DNA of 64,000 nucleotides. Source: Marinococcus luteus (GTDB taxonomy: Bacteria; Bacillota; Bacilli; Bacillales; Marinococcaceae). This document shows positions 1 to 8,041 of the stretch, one piece after another; the stretch's first letter is position 1; each line of letters begins with the position of its first letter. The stretch is from assembly GCF_900106595.1 (NCBI RefSeq), contig NZ_FNNC01000002.1, forward strand, positions 363,357-427,356. Reading direction: 5' to 3'. The position numbers were made by a program, and so were the translations under genes. The notes under the pieces were generated by a model. The model saw only the letters and a list, made by a program, of their open reading frames with translations. It was not told where the DNA came from and made no database searches.

Positions 1-42
1 TGACTGCCCTGCTTCATTAACAGGATACACTTTTTACAAATC

Positions 43-76
43 AAAGGGCTTTTCCGTCCGTACGGGAAAAGCCCTC
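43..76 (-). terminator. upp terminator
   Basis: An 11-12 bp inverted repeat (AGGGCTTTTCC with an 8-nt loop) lies just after the upp stop codon. Read on the minus strand it is followed by a modest T-rich stretch, as expected for an intrinsic terminator. Confidence 0.75.
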
Positions 77-83
77 TCCTACA

Positions 84-713
84 TTATTTCGTGCCGAACA
101 AACGGTCGCCCGCATCTCCGAGACCCGGAACAATATAACCCTTGTCGTTTAACTTTTCATCCATCGAAGCCAGGTAAATGTCCACATCCGGATGTGCTTC
201 CTGAACAAGTGCCACTCCTTCAGGCGCTGCGATTAAACACATGAGCTTGATATTTTGGGCTCCGCGTTTTTTCAGGCTGTTTAACGCTTCAATAGCAGAA
301 CCGCCTGTCGCAAGCATCGGATCAATCACGATAAATTCCCGCTCTTCGACATCACTTGGCAGCTTCACATAATACTCCACCGGCTGCAGCGTTTCCGGAT
401 CCCGGTACAGCCCGACGTGCCCAACCTTTGCCGCCGGGATCAGTTTGATGATACCGTCGGTCATGCCTAATCCTGCGCGCAAAATCGGCACCACTCCCAG
501 CTTTTTGCCTGCAAGCGTATAGGATTTGGCCGGTCCCACCGGAGTTTCCACCGTTACTTCCTGAAGCTGAAGGTTTCTTGTAATCTCAAACGCCATAAGG
601 GTGGACACTTCATCGACAAGCTCCCGGAATTCCTTCGTTCCTGTTGAGACGTCCCGGATGAATGTAAGTTTATGTTGAATGAGCGGATGATCCAGTACAT
701 GTACATTTCCCAT
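84..713 (-). CDS. upp: Uracil phosphoribosyltransferase
   Basis: This cytosolic salvage enzyme converts uracil and PRPP to UMP. The 209-residue protein has the usual family length. The PRPP loop [10 protein letters not shown] is at residues 131-140 and the uracil-binding segment [12 protein letters not shown] near 197-208. The ATG at 711-713 is preceded by AAGGAG at a good distance. It has its own promoter upstream and a terminator downstream, so it is probably monocistronic. In B. subtilis upp also lies beside glyA, and here only a redoxin gene separates them. The assignment is secure. Confidence 0.97.
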   Translation of the reverse strand: MGNVHVLDHPLIQHKLTFIRDVSTGTKEFRELVDEVSTLMAFEITRNLQLQEVTVETPVGPAKSYTLAGKKLGVVPILRAGLGMTDGIIKLIPAAKVGHVGLYRDPETLQPVEYYVKLPSDVEEREFIVIDPMLATGGSAIEALNSLKKRGAQNIKLMCLIAAPEGVALVQEAHPDVDIYLASMDEKLNDKGYIVPGLGDAGDRLFGTK

Positions 714-791
714 AAGTATAGTCGGCTCCTTTTTCCCCGGCGCCAGCCGGTGCTTATTAACCCATGTCCCTATCGAACATATTCTTTAGAA

Positions 792-820
792 ATTCTACCT
801 AAAAAGCGTGATGGATTCAA
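792..820 (-). promoter_or_regulatory. Probable sigma-A promoter of upp
   Basis: On the minus strand TTGAAT (815-820) and TAGAAT (792-797) are separated by 17 bp. The leader then carries a short GC-rich hairpin near 740-755 before the upp ribosome site. No PyrR-type attenuator is evident. Confidence 0.6.
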
Positions 821-874
821 GGTTATATAAAATGACAGAAATATGCCGCAACTTCTGCGCTCTGCTGGAAATAA

Positions 875-898
875 CAGCAGCGCCCGGATACACTGCTG
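875..898 (-). terminator. Possible weak terminator after the redoxin gene
   Basis: CAGCAG and CTGCTG arms with a 12-nt loop follow the redoxin stop codon and lead into TTATTT on the minus strand. The stem is short, so this is tentative. Confidence 0.4.
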
Positions 899-905
899 CG
901 AACGT

Positions 906-1400
906 TTATTTTAAATTATCTTCAATATACTTTACTGTTTTGCGAAATTCCTTCGGACCCGGCCGGCCGAATGGATTTGTCTGGCGGTGCTGATATAAAA
1001 ATCTGCCCTCTTCGTCGAGCAGAAAATATGCAGGCTCCCCGTGAGCCCCGTGGTCTTCATACGGCGCTTCCGAGCTGTGATAAAAGACGCCGTAATCATC
1101 GAGCACCTTCAGCGCTTCGTCGACGAGCACCGGGAACGTGAGTCCGTATTCTCCGGTCATCGTGCTCAGATCTTCTGGATTGTCAGTAGAAATGGCTGTG
1201 ATATTTACATTGTTGTTTTCAAAAAAACTGCGGTGTTCTTCCCAGGCCTGCAGCTCTTCTTTACATACCGGGCACCATGACCCCCGGAAAAACACGAGCA
1301 GCTGCCAGCCCTTACCTATTTTATCTTCGAGTTTAAATTCTTCGCCATTCACATCAGCAAGCGTGAACATTGGCGCTTTTTCATTTAGTGCAAAAACCAT
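906..1400 (-). CDS. Peroxiredoxin/thioredoxin-fold redoxin (AhpC/TSA-like)
   Basis: This is a 164-residue cytosolic thioredoxin-fold protein, probably a peroxide or disulfide reductase. The motif W-C-P-V-C places redox cysteines at residues 43 and 46, after the strand LLVFFRGS, and a cis-Pro region follows near GEPAYFLLDEEG. An upstream in-frame TTG would add seven residues, but those codons form the AAAGGAGG ribosome site itself, so the ATG at 1398-1400 is the likely start. There is no signal peptide or membrane anchor, unlike ResA or TlpA proteins. The exact substrate is unknown. Confidence 0.8.
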   Translation of the reverse strand: MVFALNEKAPMFTLADVNGEEFKLEDKIGKGWQLLVFFRGSWCPVCKEELQAWEEHRSFFENNNVNITAISTDNPEDLSTMTGEYGLTFPVLVDEALKVLDDYGVFYHSSEAPYEDHGAHGEPAYFLLDEEGRFLYQHRQTNPFGRPGPKEFRKTVKYIEDNLK

Positions 1401-1483
1401 TTGAACTCCTCCTTTTCCCAATCTACATATACCCTAACACACTTGCATTCACCCCTGAAAAACAAAGGGTTTTTCCGAAATAA

Positions 1484-1525
1484 TAAAGAAAAACAGCTGC
1501 CTCCTTTAAATAGGAGAACAGCTGT
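1484..1525 (-). terminator. glyA terminator
   Basis: On the minus strand ACAGCTG and CAGCTGT arms, with an internal AGGAG/CTCCT pairing, are followed by TTTTTCTTTATT. The hairpin lies 37 bp past the glyA stop. Confidence 0.85.
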
Positions 1526-1561
1526 ATCCATGTCCCCGTTTTTTGGCCGGGGTCTGCCACC

Positions 1562-2821
1562 TTACAGGTATTCGTAAATTGGGAAACGGCCCGTTAAAGC
1601 TTTCACGCGTTCAGCCGCTTCTTTTAATGCGTCTTCATCCTCATGGTTTTTCAGCGTATAGGCGATGATGGCGCCTATTTCTTTCATTTCTCCTTCGCCA
1701 AACCCGCGGGAGGTAACGGCTGCAGAACCGAGACGGATACCACTTGTGACGAATGGCTTTTCCGGGTCATACGGAATAGCATTTTTGTTCGCTGTGAGGC
1801 CGACCTCGTCCAGTGCTTTTTCCGCAATTTTCCCTGTCAGCTCCAGGCTGCGGGTATCCATCAGCACGAGATGGTTGTCGGTGCCGCCCGAAACGACGGT
1901 AACCCCTTCGTTCTGCAATGAGTCGCTTAAACTGCGGGCGTTTTTCACGACGTTTTCGGAATACGTTACGAAATCCTTCTGCAGTGCTTCGCCGAAGGCA
2001 ACGGCTTTCGCCGCAATCACGTGCATAAGCGGTCCACCCTGAAGACCCGGGAATACTGCTTTATCAATCTTTTTGCCGAACTCTTCCTTACAAAGCACGA
2101 GTCCTCCACGTGGCCCGCGCAGCGTTTTGTGCGTTGTTGTCGTAACAAAATGCGAATGAGGCACCGGGTTTTGGTGCACCCCTGCTGCTACCAGTCCGGC
2201 AATGTGTGCCATATCGACCATTAAGTACGCATCTACCTCATCGGCAATTTCGCGGAATTTTTTAAAGTCAATTTCACGCGGATATGCACTTGCGCCGGCA
2301 ACGATTAACTTCGGCTGTGTTTCTTTTGCCACGCGAAGCACTTCATCGTAATCGATCATCTGGTCTTCTTTAGTCACACCGTATTCCACGAAGTTGTACT
2401 GCACACCGCTGAAGTTGACGGGGCTTCCGTGGGTTAAGTGGCCGCCGTGGGAAAGATTCATGCCAAGCACTGTGTCGCCGTGATTTAAAATCGTATAGTA
2501 AACAGCCATATTTGCCTGCGCGCCGGAGTGAGGCTGCACGTTCGCATATTCTGCCGAGAACAGTTCCTTCGCCCGGTCAATCGCGAGCTGTTCGACCGTG
2601 TCTACGTGCTCACATCCGCCGTAATAGCGGCGGTTCGGGTAGCCTTCCGCATATTTGTTGGTAAGCACGGATCCCTGCGCTTCCATTACTGCACGGCTCG
2701 TAAAGTTTTCCGAAGCGATCAGCTCAATCTTATCGCGCTGGCGCCCCAGCTCCTTCTGCATTGCCTCAAATATGGCCGGATCCTGCGTTTGTACACTTTC
2801 TGCATTTACCTTTGTTTCCAT
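1562..2821 (-). CDS. glyA: Serine hydroxymethyltransferase
   Basis: This PLP enzyme interconverts serine and glycine while charging tetrahydrofolate with a one-carbon unit that feeds purine and thymidylate synthesis. The 419-residue length is typical. The PLP lysine is K232 in the motif [14 protein letters not shown], and the substrate segment SENFTS lies near 37-42. The ATG at 2819-2821 follows a GGGAG site. Two inverted PurR-type boxes lie just upstream, which fits the known purine control of glyA in B. subtilis. A strong terminator follows. Confidence 0.98.
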   Translation of the reverse strand: METKVNAESVQTQDPAIFEAMQKELGRQRDKIELIASENFTSRAVMEAQGSVLTNKYAEGYPNRRYYGGCEHVDTVEQLAIDRAKELFSAEYANVQPHSGAQANMAVYYTILNHGDTVLGMNLSHGGHLTHGSPVNFSGVQYNFVEYGVTKEDQMIDYDEVLRVAKETQPKLIVAGASAYPREIDFKKFREIADEVDAYLMVDMAHIAGLVAAGVHQNPVPHSHFVTTTTHKTLRGPRGGLVLCKEEFGKKIDKAVFPGLQGGPLMHVIAAKAVAFGEALQKDFVTYSENVVKNARSLSDSLQNEGVTVVSGGTDNHLVLMDTRSLELTGKIAEKALDEVGLTANKNAIPYDPEKPFVTSGIRLGSAAVTSRGFGEGEMKEIGAIIAYTLKNHEDEDALKEAAERVKALTGRFPIYEYL

Positions 2822-2847
2822 CTGTAAATCTCCCTTCCCTTTCGATC

Positions 2848-2893
2848 CAACAACGAACGATTATCTTTTCCGCTAATATTTCGTTCGTTATTT
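2848..2893 (-). promoter_or_regulatory. Candidate PurR operator (two convergent PurBoxes) of glyA
   Basis: ACGAACGA at 2853-2860 and TCGTTCGT at 2881-2888 form a perfect inverted repeat with a 20-bp spacer. Both carry the CGAA core of the Bacillus PurBox flanked by A/T. The position directly upstream of glyA matches the B. subtilis arrangement. That PurR binds here is inferred. Confidence 0.6.
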
Positions 2894-2989
2894 TTCTCTC
2901 CGTGTTACTATGTTTTTCATTGTAACACGTATTTTTTACGAAATTCCGTACCTTTCGAAATTTTTTCGGATTTCTTTATTTTCTGCGTG

Positions 2990-3028
2990 CATAGGAAGAA
3001 AAAAGAACCGCGGCATGCGATTCTTTTT
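2990..3028 (-). terminator. Terminator after ywlG
   Basis: On the minus strand an AAGAATCGC/GCGGTTCTT hairpin is followed by a run of T and TTCTTCC. It lies about 25 bp beyond the ywlG stop. Confidence 0.7.
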
Positions 3029-3053
3029 CCGGCCTCTTTCCGTACAGCGGCGG

Positions 3054-3599
3054 CTATTCGTAGCGGGCCCGCTCACCGCCGATCAGCTTCGGCCGTGTTT
3101 TTGCCATCGTTACATAGGCAGAACCAATCTGCTTCTGCGGGCCGCGCACCGGAACTGCCACCGGCTTTAAATGCATACCGATCAGGGTGGATCCGATATC
3201 AATGCCTGCGTCCGCTTTTACCGCTTCGATGACGACCGGCTCACTCATGTGTTTATATGCATACGAGCTCATCGAACCGCCCGCCCTTGGGTGAGGCACC
3301 ACACTTACTGCTTCGAGGCCGTAGGCTTCCGCCGTTTCCCTTTCCACCGTGAGCGCCCGGTTAATATGCTCACAGCCCTGAAATGCAAGGTGCACGCCGG
3401 ATTCTTCGCGGAACTCCTGAAAGACGTCAAACAGCGCTTCGGCTACTTCCTCAGAGCCTGCCTTACCGATATGCTCCCCGAGCACTTCACTTGTGCTCGT
3501 TCCAATCACAAGCACCTGGCCGCTGCGGAGCGACGCCTGTTCCTTTAATGAAGCTAACAATTCACGTAAAGGTTGCTGCCATTCTGCTTTGTTCACCAT
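3054..3599 (-). CDS. ywlG: YwlG, DUF436/TIGR01440 family protein
   Basis: The protein is 181 residues, the usual family length, and has no signal or membrane segment. It is recognised by its overall sequence and by its place between glyA and rpiB, as in B. subtilis. The family has no established biochemical function. The ATG at 3597-3599 follows AAAGGATG. It is 24 bp downstream of rpiB, so the two are probably co-transcribed. Confidence 0.85.
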   Translation of the reverse strand: MVNKAEWQQPLRELLASLKEQASLRSGQVLVIGTSTSEVLGEHIGKAGSEEVAEALFDVFQEFREESGVHLAFQGCEHINRALTVERETAEAYGLEAVSVVPHPRAGGSMSSYAYKHMSEPVVIEAVKADAGIDIGSTLIGMHLKPVAVPVRGPQKQIGSAYVTMAKTRPKLIGGERARYE

Positions 3600-3623
3600 G
3601 ACAACTCATCCTTTCTTCGTTCC

Positions 3624-4061
3624 TTATTGTTCAATAGCCGCTACTTTTTGAATGCGGTCGGCGTGCCGGCCACCTTCATGTTCCGTGCTGATCCAGGCTT
3701 TGACAATTTCACCGGCGAGGCCGGAACCAACAACTCTCGCACCCATAGCCAGTACATTGCTGTCGTTATGCGCCCGGGTCATCTTCGCACTGAATACATC
3801 ATGGACAAGCGCGCAGCGGATGCCGTTAACTTTATTCGCAGCAATCGACATGCCGATGCCTGTGCCGCAGACAAGAATCCCGCGGTCCACTTCGCCGGCC
3901 GTTACTTTTTCAGCCACCGGCACCGCGTAGTCCGGATAGTCTACAGAGTCACTGCAGTCACATCCCAGATCTTCGTATTCCACGCCTGCTTCATCCAGTA
4001 CAGATTTAATTTCCTCTTTTAATTCATATCCGCCGTGATCGGCACCCAATGCTACTTTCAT
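3624..4061 (-). CDS. rpiB: Ribose 5-phosphate isomerase B
   Basis: This cytosolic enzyme interconverts ribose 5-phosphate and ribulose 5-phosphate in the pentose phosphate pathway. The 145-residue protein begins with the RpiB signature ALGADHGGYELK and carries the catalytic cysteine C65 in the segment VCGTGIGMSIAANK. The start follows GGAGGAG. The gene sits between ywlE and ywlG as in B. subtilis (ywlF). Confidence 0.95.
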   Translation of the reverse strand: MKVALGADHGGYELKEEIKSVLDEAGVEYEDLGCDCSDSVDYPDYAVPVAEKVTAGEVDRGILVCGTGIGMSIAANKVNGIRCALVHDVFSAKMTRAHNDSNVLAMGARVVGSGLAGEIVKAWISTEHEGGRHADRIQKVAAIEQ

Positions 4062-4133
4062 GTCAACCTCTCCTCCGTTTGATTGTACTGATTTCAGTCT
4101 CTCACGTATCCATCAGCCTGTAAATCTCCAGGC

Positions 4134-4589
4134 TCAGTCCAGCGACTTTTCTTTCATATACCGCTCCCATGCTGCCTGAAGCGACTCTTCCATTTCTTCT
4201 GCCGTTTCGTGATACACCTCCCGGCCGCCGCCGATAGGGTCTCCAATATCCTTATCCCCACTGGCACCGGCATATTCCTTTAAGAGCACCGTTTTCTTTT
4301 CGGCCCCCGGAAACATCCGCTGCATAATATCTTTATGTCCCCGGGTCATGGCAAAGATAACGTCCGCCCAGTCGATTAATTCCTTTGTGAGCGGCTGGGA
4401 TTCATGATTCATCTCCACCCGCCTTTCATCCATCGCCCGGACGGCTTCTGTCGCTGCCGGTTCTCCATTTGTAGCCATTACTCCGGCTGAAGCCACTTCC
4501 ACTTCCGGGTAGTGGTGCTTCATCAGCGCAGCGGCCATAGGACTCCGGCATGTGTTCCCTGTACAGATAAACAATACGTGATAACTCAT
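4134..4589 (-). CDS. ywlE: Protein-arginine phosphatase YwlE-like (low-Mr phosphatase fold)
   Basis: The 151-residue protein has the low molecular weight phosphatase P-loop CTGNTCRS with nucleophile C9 and R15. A DP dyad (GDPIGG) supplies the general acid. The threonine at residue 13 corresponds to Thr11 of B. subtilis YwlE, which selects phosphoarginine over phosphotyrosine, so arginine phosphatase activity opposing the McsB kinase is likely. Two ATGs are possible; the second (4587-4589) lies 9 nt from AAGGAG and is preferred. mntP, which follows ywlE in B. subtilis, is absent here. Confidence 0.88.
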   Translation of the reverse strand: MSYHVLFICTGNTCRSPMAAALMKHHYPEVEVASAGVMATNGEPAATEAVRAMDERRVEMNHESQPLTKELIDWADVIFAMTRGHKDIMQRMFPGAEKKTVLLKEYAGASGDKDIGDPIGGGREVYHETAEEMEESLQAAWERYMKEKSLD

Positions 4590-4617
4590 CGTCATCGACT
4601 CCTTGCAGAAGTTTTCA

Positions 4618-5667
4618 TTATTCTGAAGATGCTGCTTTTTCCAGACGGTTCATGAGCGCAGTCCCGATCCCTTCTTTTGAAAAAACTTCACAGAACGCAG
4701 CGTCCACCTCCATTGTATCTAATTCACGGAGAACAGCGTACAATTTTGCTGCCGTTTCTTCGGGCGCCCGGCGCGAGCCTAAACTAAGAAAGGCATCCGC
4801 CTGCTTCCACGCTGATTTGTTCTCTTCAACGGCAAGCACCGCTACTTTCTTTCCCTCTTCCTGGAAGGCCCGGAGCTTTCTCTGCCATATTTCCTCCGAT
4901 CCTTTCATTAAATACAGGGAGGTCGCCGGCGAATAGTGACGGTATTTCATCCCCGGTGCTGCAGGCGCTTCCTCTGAAGAAGCACTTTGCGAATAGCGGA
5001 CTGTGCCGGGGCCGAGCACCTGCTCGATCTGTTCTTTAGTAACTCCTCCCGGACGCAGAATCCAACAGATTTCTGCCGTACAGTCCACGACGGTGGACTC
5101 CACTCCGTATCCACACGGACCGCCGTCGATCACAGCATCAATTTTCCCGTGCAGGTCACTGTATACGTGATCCGCCGTGGTCGGGCTCGGGGAGCCGGAA
5201 CGGTTGGCACTCGGCGCTGCGATCGGCACGCCTGCGTGCTTTAGCACTGCCCTTGCCACCTCGTGCTCCGGAATCCGTACAGCCACTGTGGACAACCCCG
5301 CCGTTACCAGGGGCGATAGAGGAGTTTCTGCCGTCAGTGGGAATATAAGCGTTAACGGGCCGGGCCAGAACGCATCCATCAGCTTTTCCATGCTCTCTGT
5401 CCACGTAACCCCAAGCGTGTCGAGCTGGGCACGGTCAGCAATATGAGCAATCAGCGGATTGTCCGGGGGACGGTTTTTAGCTTCAAAAATCGCCCGGACG
5501 GCTTCAGTGCATACGGCGCTTGCCCCGAGGCCGTAAACCGTTTCTGTTGGAAGTGCCACTGTCTTCCCCTGCGTTATCCACAGCCCCATTTCCTTTAATA
5601 CAGAATTCTCCGTAGAGGCTTCATTTATTTTATCCACATTTTTTATGACCGTCTGTTTATAACTCAT
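4618..5667 (-). CDS. sua5: L-threonylcarbamoyladenylate synthase (Sua5 type)
   Basis: This enzyme makes threonylcarbamoyl-AMP from threonine, bicarbonate and ATP for the t6A37 modification of ANN-decoding tRNAs. The 349-residue protein has an N-terminal YrdC domain, beginning near TVALPTETVYGLG at about residue 35, and a C-terminal Sua5 domain from about 220. It is therefore the long Sua5 form (YwlC), not the short TsaC. Two perfect DnaA boxes lie inside its first codons and more lie upstream. It probably leads the operon through ywlE, rpiB and ywlG. Confidence 0.95.
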   Translation of the reverse strand: MSYKQTVIKNVDKINEASTENSVLKEMGLWITQGKTVALPTETVYGLGASAVCTEAVRAIFEAKNRPPDNPLIAHIADRAQLDTLGVTWTESMEKLMDAFWPGPLTLIFPLTAETPLSPLVTAGLSTVAVRIPEHEVARAVLKHAGVPIAAPSANRSGSPSPTTADHVYSDLHGKIDAVIDGGPCGYGVESTVVDCTAEICWILRPGGVTKEQIEQVLGPGTVRYSQSASSEEAPAAPGMKYRHYSPATSLYLMKGSEEIWQRKLRAFQEEGKKVAVLAVEENKSAWKQADAFLSLGSRRAPEETAAKLYAVLRELDTMEVDAAFCEVFSKEGIGTALMNRLEKAASSE

Positions 5668-5903
5668 GCGGCTTTCGTTCCTTCCAAAAAATTAAAATGC
5701 TTTCACATCAGGGTTTATTTTACATTAATTTAGGTTTTTCACACTATTAACAGGCGCTTATTTTCTGTGGATAACTAGAATTTACACTGCTAATTCAGCC
5801 TTTGAATTTACATTTTTTACGAAAAATTAATGTTTTCCACATATATGGGGTCATTTGTCTTTTGTTATCCACAAACCGTGGATAACTTTCTTACTTATTC
5901 ACA
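5574..5903. other. DnaA-box cluster upstream of and inside sua5
   Basis: Perfect DnaA boxes TTATCCACA occur at 5574-5582, 5630-5638 and 5865-5873, and an inverted perfect box at 5766-5774. Single-mismatch boxes are at 5833-5841 (TTTTCCACA), 5877-5885 (inverted, TTATCCACG) and 5895-5903 (TTATTCACA). The centre, 5690-5890, is AT-rich and has no gene. B. subtilis has a DnaA-binding cluster at the homologous ywlC-ywlB gap, as I recall from genome-wide DnaA binding work. This is not oriC itself: no dnaA or dnaN gene is present. Confidence 0.75.
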
Positions 5904-6757
5904 ACTGTAACGATTCGGTCGTTCCCATTCAAGTCCTTTATTACCTGAATCCTTTTTCCCGGGAAAACTTTTTCAGCCGCTTCCATCACTGCTTTCCCCT
6001 GCTGCCAGCCGATTTCAAAAGCAAGCAGTCCACCAGGAGCCAGAACTTCGGCAGCACGACTGATAATTTCTTCATAGCTGTGAATTCCTTCTTTTCCTTT
6101 ACCGATCAATGCAACCGCAGGCTCCTTATCCCGGACGAGCGGGTCGAGCTTCTCCCATTCGTCTTTTGGAATGTACGGAGGATTGGATACAATAACCTCG
6201 GCCTGTTCTTTCCGGGACGCCATGCCTTCAAGAAACGATTCCTGATGAAAGGTAACCGGTGCCTGCAGCCGATCTGCATTTCGTTTAGCCGTCTCAAGCG
6301 CCCGGCTGTCAATATCTACAGCCTGCACTCGTGCCGATGAAAGCTCCAGCGCAAGCGTGACTGCGATGATGCCGCTTCCTGTGCCGACGTCGACAATCAC
6401 CGGGGATTTCAGCTCTTTGTTTTTTTGCACCCAGTCGATCACGTGCCAGACGAGCTCCTCGGTTTCCATCCGGGGAATCAGCACGTCTGGATTGACGTGA
6501 AACTCGCGGTCGTAAAAAAAGCTGCTGCCTGTTAAATGCTGCACCGGTGTCCCGGCTGCATGGTTACGCACGTCTTGCTGGAAATGCTCCCACGTCTGCA
6601 GTGCTACCTTCTCTCTGGCAGCAGCCAGCAGCTGGGACCGGGAGAGCTGCAGATGATGCTCCAGAAGCCAGTCTGCTGCCGTTTCTTCTCTTCCGTGCTC
6701 CTTCAAAAAAGAAGAAGCCCATCTCCGGGCTTCAAATACAAGTGGTTCTTCTTTCAT
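5891..6757 (-). CDS. prmC: Release factor glutamine methyltransferase
   Basis: PrmC methylates the glutamine of the GGQ motif in release factors using S-adenosylmethionine. The 288-residue protein has an N-terminal helical domain, SAM motif I VDVGTGSG at 122-129 and the catalytic NPPY at 192-195. Its ATG overlaps the prfA stop by one base (TAATG), giving translational coupling with its own substrate. Three of the DnaA boxes fall close to its 3' end. Confidence 0.97.
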   Translation of the reverse strand: MKEEPLVFEARRWASSFLKEHGREETAADWLLEHHLQLSRSQLLAAAREKVALQTWEHFQQDVRNHAAGTPVQHLTGSSFFYDREFHVNPDVLIPRMETEELVWHVIDWVQKNKELKSPVIVDVGTGSGIIAVTLALELSSARVQAVDIDSRALETAKRNADRLQAPVTFHQESFLEGMASRKEQAEVIVSNPPYIPKDEWEKLDPLVRDKEPAVALIGKGKEGIHSYEEIISRAAEVLAPGGLLAFEIGWQQGKAVMEAAEKVFPGKRIQVIKDLNGNDRIVTVVNK

Positions 6758-7839
6758 TACGCTTCGCCTGCTTTTTCCATCAGCTCGGCCTGTTCTTCCA
6801 TTACGAGCGGTTCGATAATCTGGTCGAGCTCTCCCTGAAGAATCTGGTCAAGCTTTTGCAGCGTCAGGCCAATACGGTGATCGGTTACACGCGTCTGCGG
6901 AAAATTGTACGTCCGGATCCGCTCGGAACGATCCCCGGTTCCTACCGCCGATTTCCGGTTTTCATCGTATTCCGCCTGGGCTTCCTGCTGGAATTTGTCA
7001 TACACCCGGGCACGGAGAATCGTCATTGCTTTTTCTTTGTTTTTAATCTGGGATTTTCCGTCCTGACAGGAAGCGACAATACCTGTCGGCACGTGCGTCA
7101 GCCGCACCGCCGACATAGTCGTGTTTACACTCTGGCCGCCGGGTCCGCTCGCTGCGAACGTATCAACGCGGATATCCTTATCGTGAATGTCTACTTCCAC
7201 TTCCTCGGCTTCCGGAAGGACAGCCACCGTAGCTGTGGACGTATGCACGCGTCCACCCGATTCCGTGCTTGGCACCCGCTGAACCCGGTGGGCCCCGTTT
7301 TCATATTTCATTTTCGAATATGCCGAATCGCCGTTAATCATAAAAATGATTTCCCGGTAGCCGCCAAGGTCGCTTGCGGTCGATTCCACGATTTCTGCTT
7401 TCCAGCCCTGTTTCTCTGCATAACGGGTGTACATTTTGTATAAATCAGCGGCAAACAGCGCCGCTTCTTCACCGCCTGCGGCTCCACGTATTTCAATAAT
7501 AACGTTTTTATCATCATTTGGATCCTTCGGAAGAAGGAGCCTCCGGAGCTCTTCCTCTTGATTTTCAATACGTTCGCTCAATTCTTCGACTTCCGATTTT
7601 ACCATGTCTTTCATTTCTGCATCGAGCTCGTCTTCAAGCATCGATTTAGCTTCATCAAGCTGCTGCCGGGCTTCTTTATATTCCCGGTAAACCTCCACTG
7701 TCCGCTGCATCTGTGCCTGCTCTTTGGACAGCTCCTTGATTTTATTCGGATCGTTTGCGATTTCCGGATCGCTCAGCTGTTCATTTAAATATTCATAACG
7801 GTCTTCCACCGTCTGCAGTCGCTCTAACACACCGTTCAC
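6757..7839 (-). CDS. prfA: Peptide chain release factor 1
   Basis: RF1 terminates translation at UAA and UAG. The 360-residue protein has the codon-recognition tripeptide P-S-T at 190-192 (the RF1-type P-x-T) and the catalytic GGQ at 234-236. It is the first gene of a prfA-prmC operon, served by a clear sigma-A promoter about 80 bp upstream. spoIIR, which lies upstream of prmC on the sua5 side in B. subtilis, is not in this neighbourhood. Confidence 0.98.
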   Translation of the reverse strand: MNGVLERLQTVEDRYEYLNEQLSDPEIANDPNKIKELSKEQAQMQRTVEVYREYKEARQQLDEAKSMLEDELDAEMKDMVKSEVEELSERIENQEEELRRLLLPKDPNDDKNVIIEIRGAAGGEEAALFAADLYKMYTRYAEKQGWKAEIVESTASDLGGYREIIFMINGDSAYSKMKYENGAHRVQRVPSTESGGRVHTSTATVAVLPEAEEVEVDIHDKDIRVDTFAASGPGGQSVNTTMSAVRLTHVPTGIVASCQDGKSQIKNKEKAMTILRARVYDKFQQEAQAEYDENRKSAVGTGDRSERIRTYNFPQTRVTDHRIGLTLQKLDQILQGELDQIIEPLVMEEQAELMEKAGEA

Positions 7840-7919
7840 CTCTATTTTTCAAATTTTATCCGGCTGAATTGTATTTCGTTACGTTTTACACGTTACTCGT
7901 TCTCCTTTACAGTATACTA

Positions 7920-7948
7920 ATTATAATACAGGGGCATAGGGGCGTCAA
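7920..7948 (-). promoter_or_regulatory. Sigma-A promoter of prfA-prmC
   Basis: On the minus strand TTGACG (7943-7948) and a perfect TATAAT (7920-7925) are separated by 17 bp. The site lies in the divergent gap before the CoA-disulfide reductase-like gene. Confidence 0.75.
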
Positions 7949-8041
7949 AATACCACCGCCTCTATAAATTTCGTTTGACCAGCGCGGGAGCGGGGAACCG
8001 CCCTGTAAGTGCCTATTGTTTAAGCAGAAGGGGGAAAAACA

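Noticed and set aside
2822..3053. Glycine or purine riboswitch in the glyA upstream region
   Set aside because: No conserved riboswitch core was seen; the inverted CGAACG boxes point to PurR control at DNA level.
5690..5890. Chromosome replication origin (oriC) because of the many DnaA boxes
   Set aside because: No dnaA, dnaN or rpmH is nearby and the gene context is sua5-prmC; a DnaA-binding cluster outside oriC explains it better.
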